This document shows positions 53,663 through 64,000 of a DNA stretch of 64,000 nt, piece after piece. The position numbers and the translations under genes were made by a program. The stretch's first letter is position 1. Each line of letters opens with the position of its first letter. Where the stretch lies: NCBI RefSeq assembly GCF_014200395.1, contig NZ_JACHBS010000001.1:1860001-1924000 (forward strand), given 5' to 3'. The stretch is from Microcella frigidaquae (GTDB taxonomy: Bacteria > Actinomycetota > Actinomycetes > Actinomycetales > Microbacteriaceae). The notes under the pieces are model-generated. The model did not search any database, was not told where the DNA came from, and worked only from the letters and a program-made list of their open reading frames with translations.

Positions 53663-55825
53663 GTGGTCACCGCCCTCTACCGCCGCTACCGGCCCGAGAC
53701 GTTCGCCGAGCTCATCGGCCAGAGCCACGTGACCGACCCGCTGCGCGCCGCCCTCCGCGGAGACCGGGTGAACCACGCGTACCTGTTCAGCGGGCCGCGC
53801 GGCTGCGGCAAGACGACGTCGGCCCGCATCCTGGCCCGCTGCCTGAACTGCGCCGAGGGTCCGACCGACACCCCGTGCGGCGTGTGCCCGAGCTGCGTCG
53901 AGCTCAGCCGCGAGGGTGGCGGCTCACTCGACGTCGTCGAGATCGATGCCGCCAGCCACAACGGCGTCGACGATGCGCGCGATCTGCGCGAGCGCGCCGT
54001 GTTCGCCCCCGCACGCGACCGCTACAAGATCTTCATCCTCGACGAGGCGCACATGGTGACGCCGCAGGGCTTCAACGCGCTGCTGAAGATCGTGGAGGAG
54101 CCGCCGGAGCACGTGAAGTTCATCTTCGCGACGACCGAGCCCGAGAAGGTCATCGGCACCATCCGCTCGCGCACGCATCACTATCCGTTCCGGCTCGTGC
54201 CGCCCGCGCAGCTGCTCGAGTACGTGCAGCAGCTGTGCGCGAGCGAGAACGTCACGATCGAGCCCGGCGTGCTGCCGCTCGTCGTGCGGGCCGGCGGCGG
54301 CTCGGTGCGCGACACGCTCTCGCTGCTCGACCAGCTCATGGCGGGCTCGGATGACGCGACCGTCACCTACGAGCGCGCGGTCGCCCTGCTCGGTTACACG
54401 CACGGCGCCCTGCTCGACGAGGTCGTCACGGCGATTGGTGCGCGCGACGCCGCGGCCGCCTTCCACGCCGTCGACCGGGTCATCCAGACCGGGCAGGACC
54501 CTCGCCGGTTCGTCGATGATCTGCTCGAGCGCCTGCGCGACCTCATCGTCGTGCAGGCGACGGCCGACAACGCCGCCGAGGTGCTGCACGGCATCCCCGA
54601 TGCCGACCTGCAGGCGATGCGCGAGCAGGCCGCCGGCTTCACGCCCGCCGAGCTGTCGCGCGCGGCCGACGTGGTCAACAAGGCTCTCACCGAGATGACC
54701 GGCGCGACCTCGCCGAGGCTGCACCTCGAGCTCATGACGGCGCGCGTGCTCGTCGCCCTCGGGGGCGAGGCCGCGAAGACCGCCACACCCGTGTCACCCA
54801 CCCGGGCTGCCGCGTCAGCACCCGTGCCGGCGGCGGCGCCGTCGGCGCCCGAGCCCCTGGCCGCTCCGCCCGCTCCGCCCGAGCCCGTCGCGGCCGTGCC
54901 CGTCGCGGCCGTGCCCGCCGCGGCCGAGCCAGCCGCAGTCGAGCCGGCCGCAACCCAGCCCGCCGCTCCGGCCGAGCCCCTCACGCTCGCCCGTGTGCAG
55001 GAGGCCTGGCCCGCCGTGCTCGACGCGGTGCAGCAGCACAAGCGCAGCTCGTGGACCATCGTCTTCGCGACCACCCCCGCCGCCCTCGATGACGACGTGC
55101 TCACGATCGCCTTCCCGACCGAGGCCGACGCGGCCGCGTTCAAGCAGCGCACCGCCCCCGCCGACAGCGTCAGCGAGCACGTGCGCGCAGCGATCCAGCA
55201 GGTGCTCGGCGTGCGCGTCAAGTTCATCGTCCGGGTCACGCCGGTGACGGATGCTCCCGCCGCGTCGCCCGCCACCCCCGCCGCGACGGCGCCGGCCGAG
55301 AAGCCCGCCGCGCCGAAGCCCGCCGTCGCATCTGCCCCGCCGAAGTCCGCGCCGGCCAAGCCCGCCGCCACGCCGCCCCCCTCTCCCGCAGCCGCACCGG
55401 TCACCGACTGGGTCGTCGCGCCGATCCCGACGAGCACCGCATCGGCGTCTGCGAGCCCCGCGAGCGCCAGCCCGGCGTCTGCGAGCCCGGCGAGCGCCAG
55501 CCCGGCCAGCGCCGACAGCCCCAGCAGCGCTGCCAGTGCGGCCAGCCCCGCGAGCAGCCCCGAGACCGCATCCGCCCCGCCCGCCGCCCCCGCCGCGGTC
55601 GTGCATCGCGCCGAGGTCGATGGCCGTCAGCGCTACGGCGAGGCCGTGGTGCGCGAGGTGCTCGGCGCGACCTTCCTCGGCGAGGAGATCCTCGAGCCCG
55701 CGGTCAGCGTGGCCGGTGGGGCCGAGCTGCCCGCGGAGGGCATCCCCGACGCCGCCCCGGCGCCGCGCGATCCCGATCAGCCGTCGAGCGCCGATGCGCC
55801 CGACCCGTTCCGGGATGAGTACTGA
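53663..55825 (+). CDS. dnaX: DNA polymerase III subunits gamma and tau
   Basis: 720-aa clamp-loader ATPase. Walker A is GPRGCGKTT, the zinc module is [19 protein letters not shown], Walker B is LDEAHMV and the sensor region FIFATTEP. Domain III follows to about residue 370. The C-terminal half is a Pro/Ala-rich linker, including near-perfect [16 protein letters not shown] repeats (coding about 55440-55520), interrupted by a folded tau segment ([25 protein letters not shown]). GTG at 53663 is set by the leaderless promoter; the frame opening at 53546 runs through the inverted repeat. recR follows with a one-base overlap. Confidence 0.94.
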   Translation: MVTALYRRYRPETFAELIGQSHVTDPLRAALRGDRVNHAYLFSGPRGCGKTTSARILARCLNCAEGPTDTPCGVCPSCVELSREGGGSLDVVEIDAASHNGVDDARDLRERAVFAPARDRYKIFILDEAHMVTPQGFNALLKIVEEPPEHVKFIFATTEPEKVIGTIRSRTHHYPFRLVPPAQLLEYVQQLCASENVTIEPGVLPLVVRAGGGSVRDTLSLLDQLMAGSDDATVTYERAVALLGYTHGALLDEVVTAIGARDAAAAFHAVDRVIQTGQDPRRFVDDLLERLRDLIVVQATADNAAEVLHGIPDADLQAMREQAAGFTPAELSRAADVVNKALTEMTGATSPRLHLELMTARVLVALGGEAAKTATPVSPTRAAASAPVPAAAPSAPEPLAAPPAPPEPVAAVPVAAVPAAAEPAAVEPAATQPAAPAEPLTLARVQEAWPAVLDAVQQHKRSSWTIVFATTPAALDDDVLTIAFPTEADAAAFKQRTAPADSVSEHVRAAIQQVLGVRVKFIVRVTPVTDAPAASPATPAATAPAEKPAAPKPAVASAPPKSAPAKPAATPPPSPAAAPVTDWVVAPIPTSTASASASPASASPASASPASASPASADSPSSAASAASPASSPETASAPPAAPAAVVHRAEVDGRQRYGEAVVREVLGATFLGEEILEPAVSVAGGAELPAEGIPDAAPAPRDPDQPSSADAPDPFRDEY

Positions 55826-56418
55826 TGTACGACGGCATCATCCAAGACCTGATCGATGAGTTCGGGCGCCTGCCCGGTATCGGGCCGAAGTCGGCGCAGC
55901 GCATCGCCTTCCACATTCTGCAGACCGAGTCGTTCGACGTCACCCGGCTGTCGCAGTTGCTCATCGACGTGCGCGAGAAGGTGCGCTTCTGCGAGATCTG
56001 CGGCAATGTCGCGGAAGAGGCGCAGTGCTCGATCTGCCGCGACCCGCGCCGCAGCCCCACGAGCATCTGCGTTGTCGAGGAGGCGAAAGACGTCGTCGCG
56101 ATCGAGCGCACGCGCGAGTTCCGCGGGCTGTACCACGTGCTCGGCGGCGCGATCAGCCCGATCGACGGCATCGGCCCCGACGATCTGCGCATCAGCCAGT
56201 TGCTCGGCCGCCTGCGCGACGGCACCGTCACCGAGGTCATCATCGCCACCGACCCGAACCTCGAGGGCGAGGCCACGGCAACCTACCTCTCCCGTCTGCT
56301 CGTGCAGCCCGGGCTCACCGTCTCGCGGCTCGCGAGCGGCCTGCCCGTCGGCGGCGACCTCGAGTACGCCGACGAGGTCACGCTGGGCCGCGCGTTCGAG
56401 GGGCGCCGCACGCTCTGA
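55825..56418 (+). CDS. recR: recombination mediator RecR
   Basis: 197-aa DNA repair protein of the RecFOR pathway. Helix-hairpin-helix [22 protein letters not shown]4 zinc finger [16 protein letters not shown], then the Toprim domain starting [15 protein letters not shown] and containing [20 protein letters not shown] overlaps the dnaX stop (TGATG). Confidence 0.96.
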   Translation: MYDGIIQDLIDEFGRLPGIGPKSAQRIAFHILQTESFDVTRLSQLLIDVREKVRFCEICGNVAEEAQCSICRDPRRSPTSICVVEEAKDVVAIERTREFRGLYHVLGGAISPIDGIGPDDLRISQLLGRLRDGTVTEVIIATDPNLEGEATATYLSRLLVQPGLTVSRLASGLPVGGDLEYADEVTLGRAFEGRRTL

Positions 56419-56474
56419 CCCCGGTTGGAGCGGATCGCGCCGGCCCGCATGCCCGAGCGGGCATCCGGCACGGG

Positions 56475-56480
56475 TAGAAT
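56475..56480 (+). promoter_or_regulatory. candidate -10 for the aspartokinase operon
   Basis: TAGAAT lies 130 nt before the aspartokinase GTG in the 192-bp gap after recR; a matching -35 is not evident. The rest of the gap shows no gene. Confidence 0.4.
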
Positions 56481-56610
56481 CGGCCTCCACGGCTCGCCAT
56501 CGACGTCGCGCCTGCGGCCGGGCCTGCACTGCGCACCGCGCCGCCGCCACCATTCGCCACAAGCACCGCTGCGTCACCCCGCTGCGTCACACCCTTCCAG
56601 GAGATCCGCC

Positions 56611-58922
<2,312 letters not shown>

Positions 58923-58944
58923 GCGGCGCGGCACGGAGACTCTG

Positions 58945-59733
58945 ATGCCGCCGGTGCCGAGCTACGCCGCGATCGGCGACAGCTTCACCGAGGGCATGGG
59001 CGACGAGCGGGCCGACGGCACGCCGCGCGGCTGGGCCGACCTCGTCGCGGCGGCCCTCGCGCACGCGGCAGGCGGGTCGGTCGGCTACGCCAATCTCGCG
59101 ATCCGCGGGCGGCTCCTCGCGCCGATCGTCGATGACCAGCTGCCAGCCGCACTCGCGCTGCGCCCGCAGCTGCTGAGCATCAACGGCGGGGGCAACGATA
59201 TTCTGCGGCCGCGTGTCTCGATCGACGGCGTCGCCGACCGCCTGACCGCCGCGGCGCTCGCCGCCCGCGACCAGGGTGTGCGGGTGATGATCGTCAGTGG
59301 GGGCAACCCGACCCGGCACCTCCCGATGGGCTCGACGTTCGCGCGCCGCGGCGACGCGCTCGCCCGCGCGGTGCGCGAGCGGCTCGAGGGCTCGGGGGTG
59401 CTCTTCGTCGACAACTGGTCTGACCCGCACCTGCCCGAGCTCGCCTACTGGTCGGTCGACAGGCTGCACCTCAACGCGCGGGGTCACGCCCGGGCGGCGG
59501 CGAACGTGCTCGCCGCGCTCGAGGTCGCCGTGCCCGCCCCGCCCGGTGCGCCCGACGCCCAGGCGGAAGACCTCCCCGGCGTCGACGATTCCGCCCGCCC
59601 GCGGACCGCGGAGTACTGGCGCCGCTACGTGCTGCCATGGATCGGCCGCCGCCTGACCGGTCGCTCCTCGGGCGACCACCGGACGGCGAAGCGCCCGACG
59701 CTGGCACCTGTGCGTGCCGATGAACTGACGTAG
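58945..59733 (+). CDS. SGNH/GDSL hydrolase, cytoplasmic
   Basis: 262-aa esterase/lipase-like hydrolase. Block I GDSFTEG with the nucleophile Ser, block III GGGNDI with the oxyanion Asn, and block V DRLHLN with the catalytic Asp and His. No signal peptide. The last ~60 residues (after VPAPPGAPDAQ) are a Pro-rich linker and a basic tail (YWRRYVLPWIGRRLTGR). ATG 58945, 22 nt after asd, is preferred to an ORF opening inside asd. Substrate unknown. Confidence 0.9.
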   Translation: MPPVPSYAAIGDSFTEGMGDERADGTPRGWADLVAAALAHAAGGSVGYANLAIRGRLLAPIVDDQLPAALALRPQLLSINGGGNDILRPRVSIDGVADRLTAAALAARDQGVRVMIVSGGNPTRHLPMGSTFARRGDALARAVRERLEGSGVLFVDNWSDPHLPELAYWSVDRLHLNARGHARAAANVLAALEVAVPAPPGAPDAQAEDLPGVDDSARPRTAEYWRRYVLPWIGRRLTGRSSGDHRTAKRPTLAPVRADELT

Positions 59734-59831
59734 GGCGTCGCGCTGCGTCGTGCGCATCCTGGCGCTGTCCTCATCGCTGTCGTCGGCGTCCACCGTCCCC
59801 TCGTCCCCGCGGCGGCTCCACCGGTCTCCGT

Positions 59832-59892
59832 ACCTTCCGGAATTGCGGATCGAGGTGAACGCTGGTCATTCCGGTCCGCAGATCTGGAAGGT
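59832..59892. repeat. long imperfect inverted repeat between two SGNH genes
   Basis: ACCTTCCGGAATTGCGGA (59832-59849) matches the complement of TCCGCAGATCTGGAAGGT (59875-59892) at 15 of 18 positions, with a 25-nt loop. It lies in the otherwise empty 59734-60006 gap and could be a terminator or an extragenic repeat. Confidence 0.7.
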
Positions 59893-60006
59893 TGCGCGCC
59901 CCTTCGCCCCAGCCCGAGGGGGCATCGTCGAGGGCGCGGTTTCGGTGGGTGACGGGCGGGTGCGACCCCGGGCGAACCCTCAGCCGGAGGGCGTCGAATA
60001 GGGGGC

Positions 60007-60693
60007 ATGAGCATCCGCCGCCCCCGTTCGCTGGTCGGAGCCGTCGTCGCCGCCCTGACCGCGCTCGCCGTGCTGGCGGGATGCGCGCCCGCGGTCGCAC
60101 CCGGCACCGGCGTCGACCCGGCCGACGACGATCGGCCGCTCGTCGCCTTCTACGGCGACTCGTACACGCTCGGCACCGGCGCGAGCGACCTTTCGGTGCG
60201 GTGGTCGACCCAACTGGCCGAGCGGCGCGGCTGGCGCGAGTTCAACCCGAGCGTCAACGGGCTCGGCTTCATCAACAACCGGCGCGCGTTCGCCGACACC
60301 GACCTGCCGGCACTGATCATCGACCAGCAGCCCGACATCGTCATCGTGACGATGGGGCTCAACGACTCCTTCTCGTTCGACGCGCGTGCCGACGAGATCG
60401 AGCAGCAGATCGACACCGATCTCGCCCGCCTGACCGAGGCGCTGCCGGAGGCGCGCATCGTCGTCGTCGAGCCCTTCTGGTACACGGCCGAGCGGCCCGC
60501 GTCGCTCGAAACCATCATCGGCTGGGTGCGCGCCGCGGCCGAGCGCTACGACCTGCCGTTCATCCCGGGGGCGTCGACCTGGATCGCGGGCGCTCCCGGC
60601 CTGATGGCCACCGACGGGCTGCACCCCAACGACGAAGGCTACGCCCTCATGCTCGAGAAGATGGATGCAGCGCTCGCCGAGCTCGGCCTCTGA
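60007..60693 (+). CDS. SGNH/GDSL hydrolase, secreted lipoprotein
   Basis: 228-aa hydrolase with a lipoprotein signal (LVGAVVAALTALAVLAGC, lipid Cys26), so it acts outside the membrane. Block I FYGDSYTLG with the Ser, GLNDSF for the Asn, and TDGLHPNDEGY with the Asp/His pair. Not closely similar to the SGNH protein encoded upstream. Possible targets are acetylated cell-wall polymers or lipids. Confidence 0.9.
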   Translation: MSIRRPRSLVGAVVAALTALAVLAGCAPAVAPGTGVDPADDDRPLVAFYGDSYTLGTGASDLSVRWSTQLAERRGWREFNPSVNGLGFINNRRAFADTDLPALIIDQQPDIVIVTMGLNDSFSFDARADEIEQQIDTDLARLTEALPEARIVVVEPFWYTAERPASLETIIGWVRAAAERYDLPFIPGASTWIAGAPGLMATDGLHPNDEGYALMLEKMDAALAELGL

Positions 60694-60745
60694 TCGGGAG
60701 GGGCGAGCTCTTCACGAGTCCTTGCATCGCCGATCGTCGTGACGG

Positions 60746-61402
60746 TCACCAAGAGGTGTCGAGGCGAAGGGTGCCGACGGCCTCCGACAGGGCGCGCTGT
60801 GCCCGTGAGATGGTCTCCGCGGTGGTGCGATGCTCAGGCAGTGCGAGGAGTAGCCACCACCGACGACCTGCTTCGTCAGAGCCGACCTCGGCCGAGATGT
60901 ATGTTGCTCCGTCATGAGCGGCTACGACGGTTGTGCTGTCGTGGCGAGAGTTTGATATCGAGACCGGCGCGAGAGCTCCGGGAGTGAGAATCACCGCGAC
61001 AGGGCCGCCCGCAATCGAGGCATGCATTACCCGAGCGCCGGTGTCTCCGACGATGACGGCCGCCGCAGTCTCGCGAAAGCGGCTGGCGAGGTCGCTCACG
61101 GTGCGCCCAGCCGCGGCGTCGATGGAGGTTGACCGGCGTAGGTGGCTCGAGAGCGCCCACAGTTCTGGGCCTGGCGCACAGGTGCCGTCGGGAGTCTCGG
61201 CAAAGATGCCGAGTTCACGGAGCTCCGCCGCGATTCTGCTGACGGCGCTTCGGTCGACTCCCGTCTTTCGCGCCAGTTCTCGAACGCCAATCGGTCCGTT
61301 CTCGCGCGCGACCTCGAGGATGATCGACGTCACCTTGGCGATGGTCGTCAGCGGCACACGAGGTGCATCAGGTTCGTCTCTCCGCTCGCCCATGCCAGAC
61401 AT
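60746..61402 (-). CDS. IclR-family regulator, short and compositionally atypical
   Basis: 218-aa regulator. The N-terminal winged helix is TTIAKVTSIILEVARENGPIGVRELARKTGVDRSAVSRI, and a shortened IclR effector domain follows (TVSDLASRFRETAAAVIVGDTGARVMHA ... EVGSDEAGRRWWLLLALP). Typical family members are ~250 aa. The DNA is visibly less G+C-rich than the neighbours (33 G/C of 60 at 60901-60960 against 45 of 60 at 61741-61800), which suggests recent acquisition. No obvious target operon is adjacent; the TSUP permease 10 nt downstream on the same strand is the only candidate. Confidence 0.82.
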   Translation of the reverse strand: MSGMGERRDEPDAPRVPLTTIAKVTSIILEVARENGPIGVRELARKTGVDRSAVSRIAAELRELGIFAETPDGTCAPGPELWALSSHLRRSTSIDAAAGRTVSDLASRFRETAAAVIVGDTGARVMHASIAGGPVAVILTPGALAPVSISNSRHDSTTVVAAHDGATYISAEVGSDEAGRRWWLLLALPEHRTTAETISRAQRALSEAVGTLRLDTSW

Positions 61403-61412
61403 CCTGTCGCAT

Positions 61413-62192
61413 TCAGGGCGTGGCGGTGTCTGATCGACGGGGCGACGGCCCTGCTGGTCTGAGGGCCAGCTGGATGATCACCGCGAGCAGCAGGGCGGCG
61501 AACAGCCAGGCCGACAGCTGCGCGGGCAGCCAGAATGCCAGTGCCACGCCTCCCACCGAGCTCGCCGCCGCGGCGAGACCCATCAGCAGGGCGTCGCGCA
61601 CGTGGAGCAGTCCGGCTCGGCGATTGGCGAGCGTGCCGAGCAGGGCTCCCGGGATCAGCGCGAGCAGCGAGGTGCCCTTCGCCAGGAGGTCGCCCATGCC
61701 GAAGAGCGCGATGAGAACGGGCACCGCGATGATGCCGCCGCCGACGCCGAGCAGGCCGGCGACGACGCCCATCACCAGCCCGAGCGCCACAAGCCCGATC
61801 ACGGCGGCCACGCCGTAGTCGATCGCGCCGTCGCGCTGCGGCACGGTGAGCACGAGCCGCAGCGCCGTCGCCACGAGCCCCGCGATGAACAGCCACTTCA
61901 GCGCCACCAGCGGCAGGCGGCGCAGCAGCATCGCCCCGAGGGGTGCGCCGCCGAGGGCGCCGGCGGCGATGATCGCGGCCGCGAGCACGTCGATCTGCCC
62001 CTGGGCGCCGTACAGCGTCGCCGACAGAGCTGCCGGGGGCACGATCGCGAGCAGCGAGGTGGCGGATGCTCTCCGCTGATCGAAGCGCAGCCACAGCAGC
62101 ATGAGCGGCACCATGATGAAGCCGCCGCCGACCCCGAAGAGACCCGCGAAGAGTCCCCCGATCACGCCGATCGAAAGAAGGGGCAGAATCAC
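61413..62192 (-). CDS. TSUP (TauE/SafE) family permease
   Basis: 259-aa membrane protein with about eight hydrophobic segments in two homologous halves. The repeated GLFGVGGGFIMVPLMLLWL and GLLGVGGGIIAVPVLIAL motifs are the TSUP signature (sulfite/organosulfonate or similar anion transport). GTG start set by a TAGGCT -10 six nt upstream. Transcribed divergently from mqo, with only 57 bp between the start codons. Confidence 0.92.
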   Translation of the reverse strand: MILPLLSIGVIGGLFAGLFGVGGGFIMVPLMLLWLRFDQRRASATSLLAIVPPAALSATLYGAQGQIDVLAAAIIAAGALGGAPLGAMLLRRLPLVALKWLFIAGLVATALRLVLTVPQRDGAIDYGVAAVIGLVALGLVMGVVAGLLGVGGGIIAVPVLIALFGMGDLLAKGTSLLALIPGALLGTLANRRAGLLHVRDALLMGLAAAASSVGGVALAFWLPAQLSAWLFAALLLAVIIQLALRPAGPSPRRSDTATP

Positions 62193-62198
62193 CGCGCC

Positions 62199-62243
62199 AG
62201 CCTAGCCCGCGGCGGAAGGGGCGCTGTGAAGCGCGGCTAAACT
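62199..62243. promoter_or_regulatory. divergent leaderless promoters of TSUP permease and mqo
   Basis: Minus strand TAGGCT (62199-62204) ends 6 nt before the GTG at 62192; plus strand TAAACT (62238-62243) ends 6 nt before the GTG at 62250. The two -10 boxes are 33 bp apart, so the -35 regions overlap. Confidence 0.6.
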
Positions 62244-62249
62244 GTCGGG

Positions 62250-63722
62250 GTGACCGAACCCATCGACGTCGCCCTCATCGGCGGCGGCATCATGAGCGCG
62301 ACGCTCGGCACCATGCTGCAGCAGCTCGAGCCCACCTGGACGATCCGCATCTACGAGCGCCTGAGCGATGTCGCGCTCGAGAGCTCCAACCCGTGGAACA
62401 ACGCGGGCACGGGGCACGCCGCCCTCTGCGAGCTCAACTACACGCCCGAGCGGCCCGACGGCACGATCGACATCGCCAACGCGGTGAAGATCAACGAACA
62501 GTTCCAGGTCTCGCGGCAGTTCTGGTCGTTCCTGGTGAGCGAGGGCGTGCTGCCCGAGCCGACCGCCTTCCTCTCGGCCACGCCGCACATGAGCATGGTG
62601 TGGGGCGAGGCGAACGTCGAGTACCTCCGCAAGCGGTACGAGGCCCTCAAGGACCACCCGCTCTTCGCGGGCATGGAGTTCAGCGACGACGCCGCGGTGA
62701 TCCGCTCGTGGGCGCCGCTCGTCATCCCGGGTCGGGCGAAGTCGCAGCCGATCGCCGCCACGCGCATGGCCGCGGGCACCGACGTCGACTTCGGGGCGCT
62801 CACCCGCGCCCTCGTCGACGGCCTCGTCGCGAACGGCGCATCGTTGCACCTGGAGCACCGCGTGACGGGCATCCGCCGCACCAAGGACGGCCTCTGGAAG
62901 CTCTCGATGCGCCACGAGGTCGGCGCGACACCGGTCGAGGTGACCGCGCGGTTCGTGTTCGTCGGCGCCGGCGGGCACGCCCTCCCGCTGCTGCAGAAGA
63001 GCGGCATCCCCGAGATCCGCGGCTTTGGCGGCTTCCCCGTCAGCGGCCAGTGGCTGCGCAGCGACAACCCCGAGGTCGTCGCGAAGCACAACGCCAAGAT
63101 CTACGGCAAGGCCTCGGTCGGCGCTCCGCCGATGTCGGTTCCGCACCTCGACACCCGTGTCGTCGACGGCACCCCGAGCCTGCTGTTCGGGCCCTACGCC
63201 GGGTTCACCCCGAAGTTCCTCAAGACGGGTTCGTGGTGGGACCTCTTCGGCTCGATCCGCTGGCACAACATCGTGCCGATGATCCAAGTGGGCCTGCGCA
63301 ACTTCGACCTCGTGACCTACCTCGTCGGCGAGCTGCTGGCGACGCGCTCGAAGAAGCTCGACGCCCTGCGCGAGTTCTACCCGGAGGCCGACGGTGACGA
63401 CTGGTACCAGTTGACCGCCGGTCAGCGGGTGCAGATCATCAAGAACGTGCCCGGCAAGGGCGGCACTCTGCAGTTCGGCACCGAGGTCGTCGCGGCGGCC
63501 GACGGATCGATCGCGGGCCTGCTCGGCGCCTCGCCGGGGGCCTCGACCGCGCCGTCGATCATGCTCGACCTCATCGAGCGGTGCTTCGCGGATCGGGTCG
63601 AGGGCTGGCGGCCGCGCCTGCAGGCCATGGTGCCCAGCTACGGCCGCGCGGTCTCCGACGACCCGGCCTTCGCCGACGAGGTGCTCAGCTCGACGGCGGC
63701 GGCGCTCGCGATCTCGCGCTAG
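62250..63722 (+). CDS. mqo: malate:quinone oxidoreductase
   Basis: 490-aa peripheral membrane flavoprotein oxidising malate to oxaloacetate and passing electrons to menaquinone. FAD-binding ALIGGGIMSATLGTMLQQL, the NPWNNAGTGHAALCELNYTP active-site region, and the C-terminal GASPGASTAPSIMLDLI block are typical. The length is usual. The GTG start is set by the leaderless promoter. Confidence 0.96.
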   Translation: MTEPIDVALIGGGIMSATLGTMLQQLEPTWTIRIYERLSDVALESSNPWNNAGTGHAALCELNYTPERPDGTIDIANAVKINEQFQVSRQFWSFLVSEGVLPEPTAFLSATPHMSMVWGEANVEYLRKRYEALKDHPLFAGMEFSDDAAVIRSWAPLVIPGRAKSQPIAATRMAAGTDVDFGALTRALVDGLVANGASLHLEHRVTGIRRTKDGLWKLSMRHEVGATPVEVTARFVFVGAGGHALPLLQKSGIPEIRGFGGFPVSGQWLRSDNPEVVAKHNAKIYGKASVGAPPMSVPHLDTRVVDGTPSLLFGPYAGFTPKFLKTGSWWDLFGSIRWHNIVPMIQVGLRNFDLVTYLVGELLATRSKKLDALREFYPEADGDDWYQLTAGQRVQIIKNVPGKGGTLQFGTEVVAAADGSIAGLLGASPGASTAPSIMLDLIERCFADRVEGWRPRLQAMVPSYGRAVSDDPAFADEVLSSTAAALAISR

Positions 63723-63773
63723 CCGCGGGCGTTCGCACGCTCCACCCTGCCCCACCCGGAAGGACCGGCACCG

Positions 63774-64000
63774 ATGACGTTGCCCGAGATCACCGACCCC
63801 GTCGACCTGTGCCTGCCCAGTGGGCGGCTCAACCCGGCCGCCGTCGGCCGCACTCGCACGCCCCTGCACTGCAGCCCGCTACGCGGCTGGGGACGCTCGA
63901 AGCGCTGGGAGTACTGGGGCATCATGACCCCCGAGGTGTTCGTCGGGATGACCGTCGCGAGCCTCGACTACGCGGCCGTGCCCTCGATCTACCTGGTGGT
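63774..64000 (+). CDS. DUF2804 family protein, 3' end outside window
   Basis: First 75 codons of a gene running off the window. The visible part has the DUF2804 opening: LPSGRLNPAAVGRTRTPLH, then GWGRSKRWEYWGIMTPEVFVG and SSLDYA-like VASLDYAAVPSIYLV. AAGGA lies eight nt before the ATG. The family is broadly distributed in actinobacteria and has no proven function, with a lipocalin-like fold suggested. Confidence 0.82.
   Translation, partial: MTLPEITDPVDLCLPSGRLNPAAVGRTRTPLHCSPLRGWGRSKRWEYWGIMTPEVFVGMTVASLDYAAVPSIYLV

Noticed and set aside
53663..55825. Programmed frameshift in dnaX making gamma
   Set aside because: No A-rich slippery heptamer followed by a stem was found near the domain III boundary in this G+C-rich gene.

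Overview
The window looks like chromosome from a high-G+C Gram-positive actinobacterium, most likely Microbacteriaceae or a close relative. The evidence is the very strong G/C third-position bias, Lsr2, NusG with a long acidic N-terminal extension, the tRNA-Thr/tRNA-Met/HadA-HadB-like and tRNA-Trp-secE-nusG-rplK-rplA neighbourhoods, the ffs-dnaX-recR-aspartokinase-asd block, a small actinobacterial SRP RNA, and many promoters of the form TANNNT placed 6-7 nt before a start codon (leaderless mRNAs). I see no prophage, transposase, CRISPR array or plasmid function. The window cuts a gene at each end (an M23 peptidase at the left, a DUF2804 protein at the right).

Layout. 1-2.7 kb: M23 cell-wall peptidase and a GH13 alpha-glucosidase. 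2.8-5.0 kb: tRNA-Thr, tRNA-Met, a hypothetical gene, and a small cassette made of a 27-residue Cys-containing peptide, a hairpin, and an APH-fold kinase-like protein whose catalytic loop is degenerate. This is the best candidate here for an undescribed system. 5.1-7.1 kb: two MaoC/HadA-HadB-like dehydratase genes and murB. 7.1-10.7 kb: an ABC-2 exporter with a NarL-type two-component system. 10.8-14.1 kb: lsr2, a divergent LysE/LysG-type exporter and regulator pair, and an aspartate-type aminotransferase. 14.2-17.9 kb: tRNA-Trp, secE, nusG, rplK, rplA, then a Pr6Pr-family membrane protein. 18.0-22.1 kb: an operon of two Gfo/Idh/MocA oxidoreductases and two TIM-barrel sugar isomerases. 22.3-25.7 kb: a small membrane ORF, an OmpR-type two-component system and an epimerase. 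25.7-26.9 kb: L10 leader, rplJ and rplL.

27.0-31.8 kb: a LacI regulator divergent from a carbohydrate ABC importer (binding protein and two permeases, no ATPase). The operators here match one at the GH13 promoter 25 kb away, which suggests one alpha-glucoside regulon. 31.9-35.1 kb: an ABC exporter, a DUF305 protein and a DUF3105 protein. 35.2-37.8 kb: cystathionine beta-synthase and a cystathionine gamma-lyase/synthase (transsulfuration). 37.9-47.2 kb: an L-arabinose locus with a LacI-type regulator, araD, an FGGY kinase, araA, and a ChvE/GguA/GguB-type ABC importer. TGTGA-type operators lie at both the regulator promoter and the operon promoter. 47.3-49.9 kb: a Bcr/CflA-type MFS transporter, a saccharopine dehydrogenase-like protein and tRNA-Ser. 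50.0-58.9 kb: SRP RNA, pta-ackA, dnaX, recR, aspartokinase with a likely internal beta-subunit start, and asd. 58.9-64 kb: two SGNH hydrolases, an orphan IclR regulator of lower G+C, a TSUP permease, mqo and a partial DUF2804 gene.

Two sequence-level themes recur. Short tandem duplications start at or next to the stop codons of several genes. Strong hairpins sit between a first, probably highly expressed gene and its operon partners (peptide/kinase, binding protein/permease, binding protein/ATPase), where they may set expression ratios.
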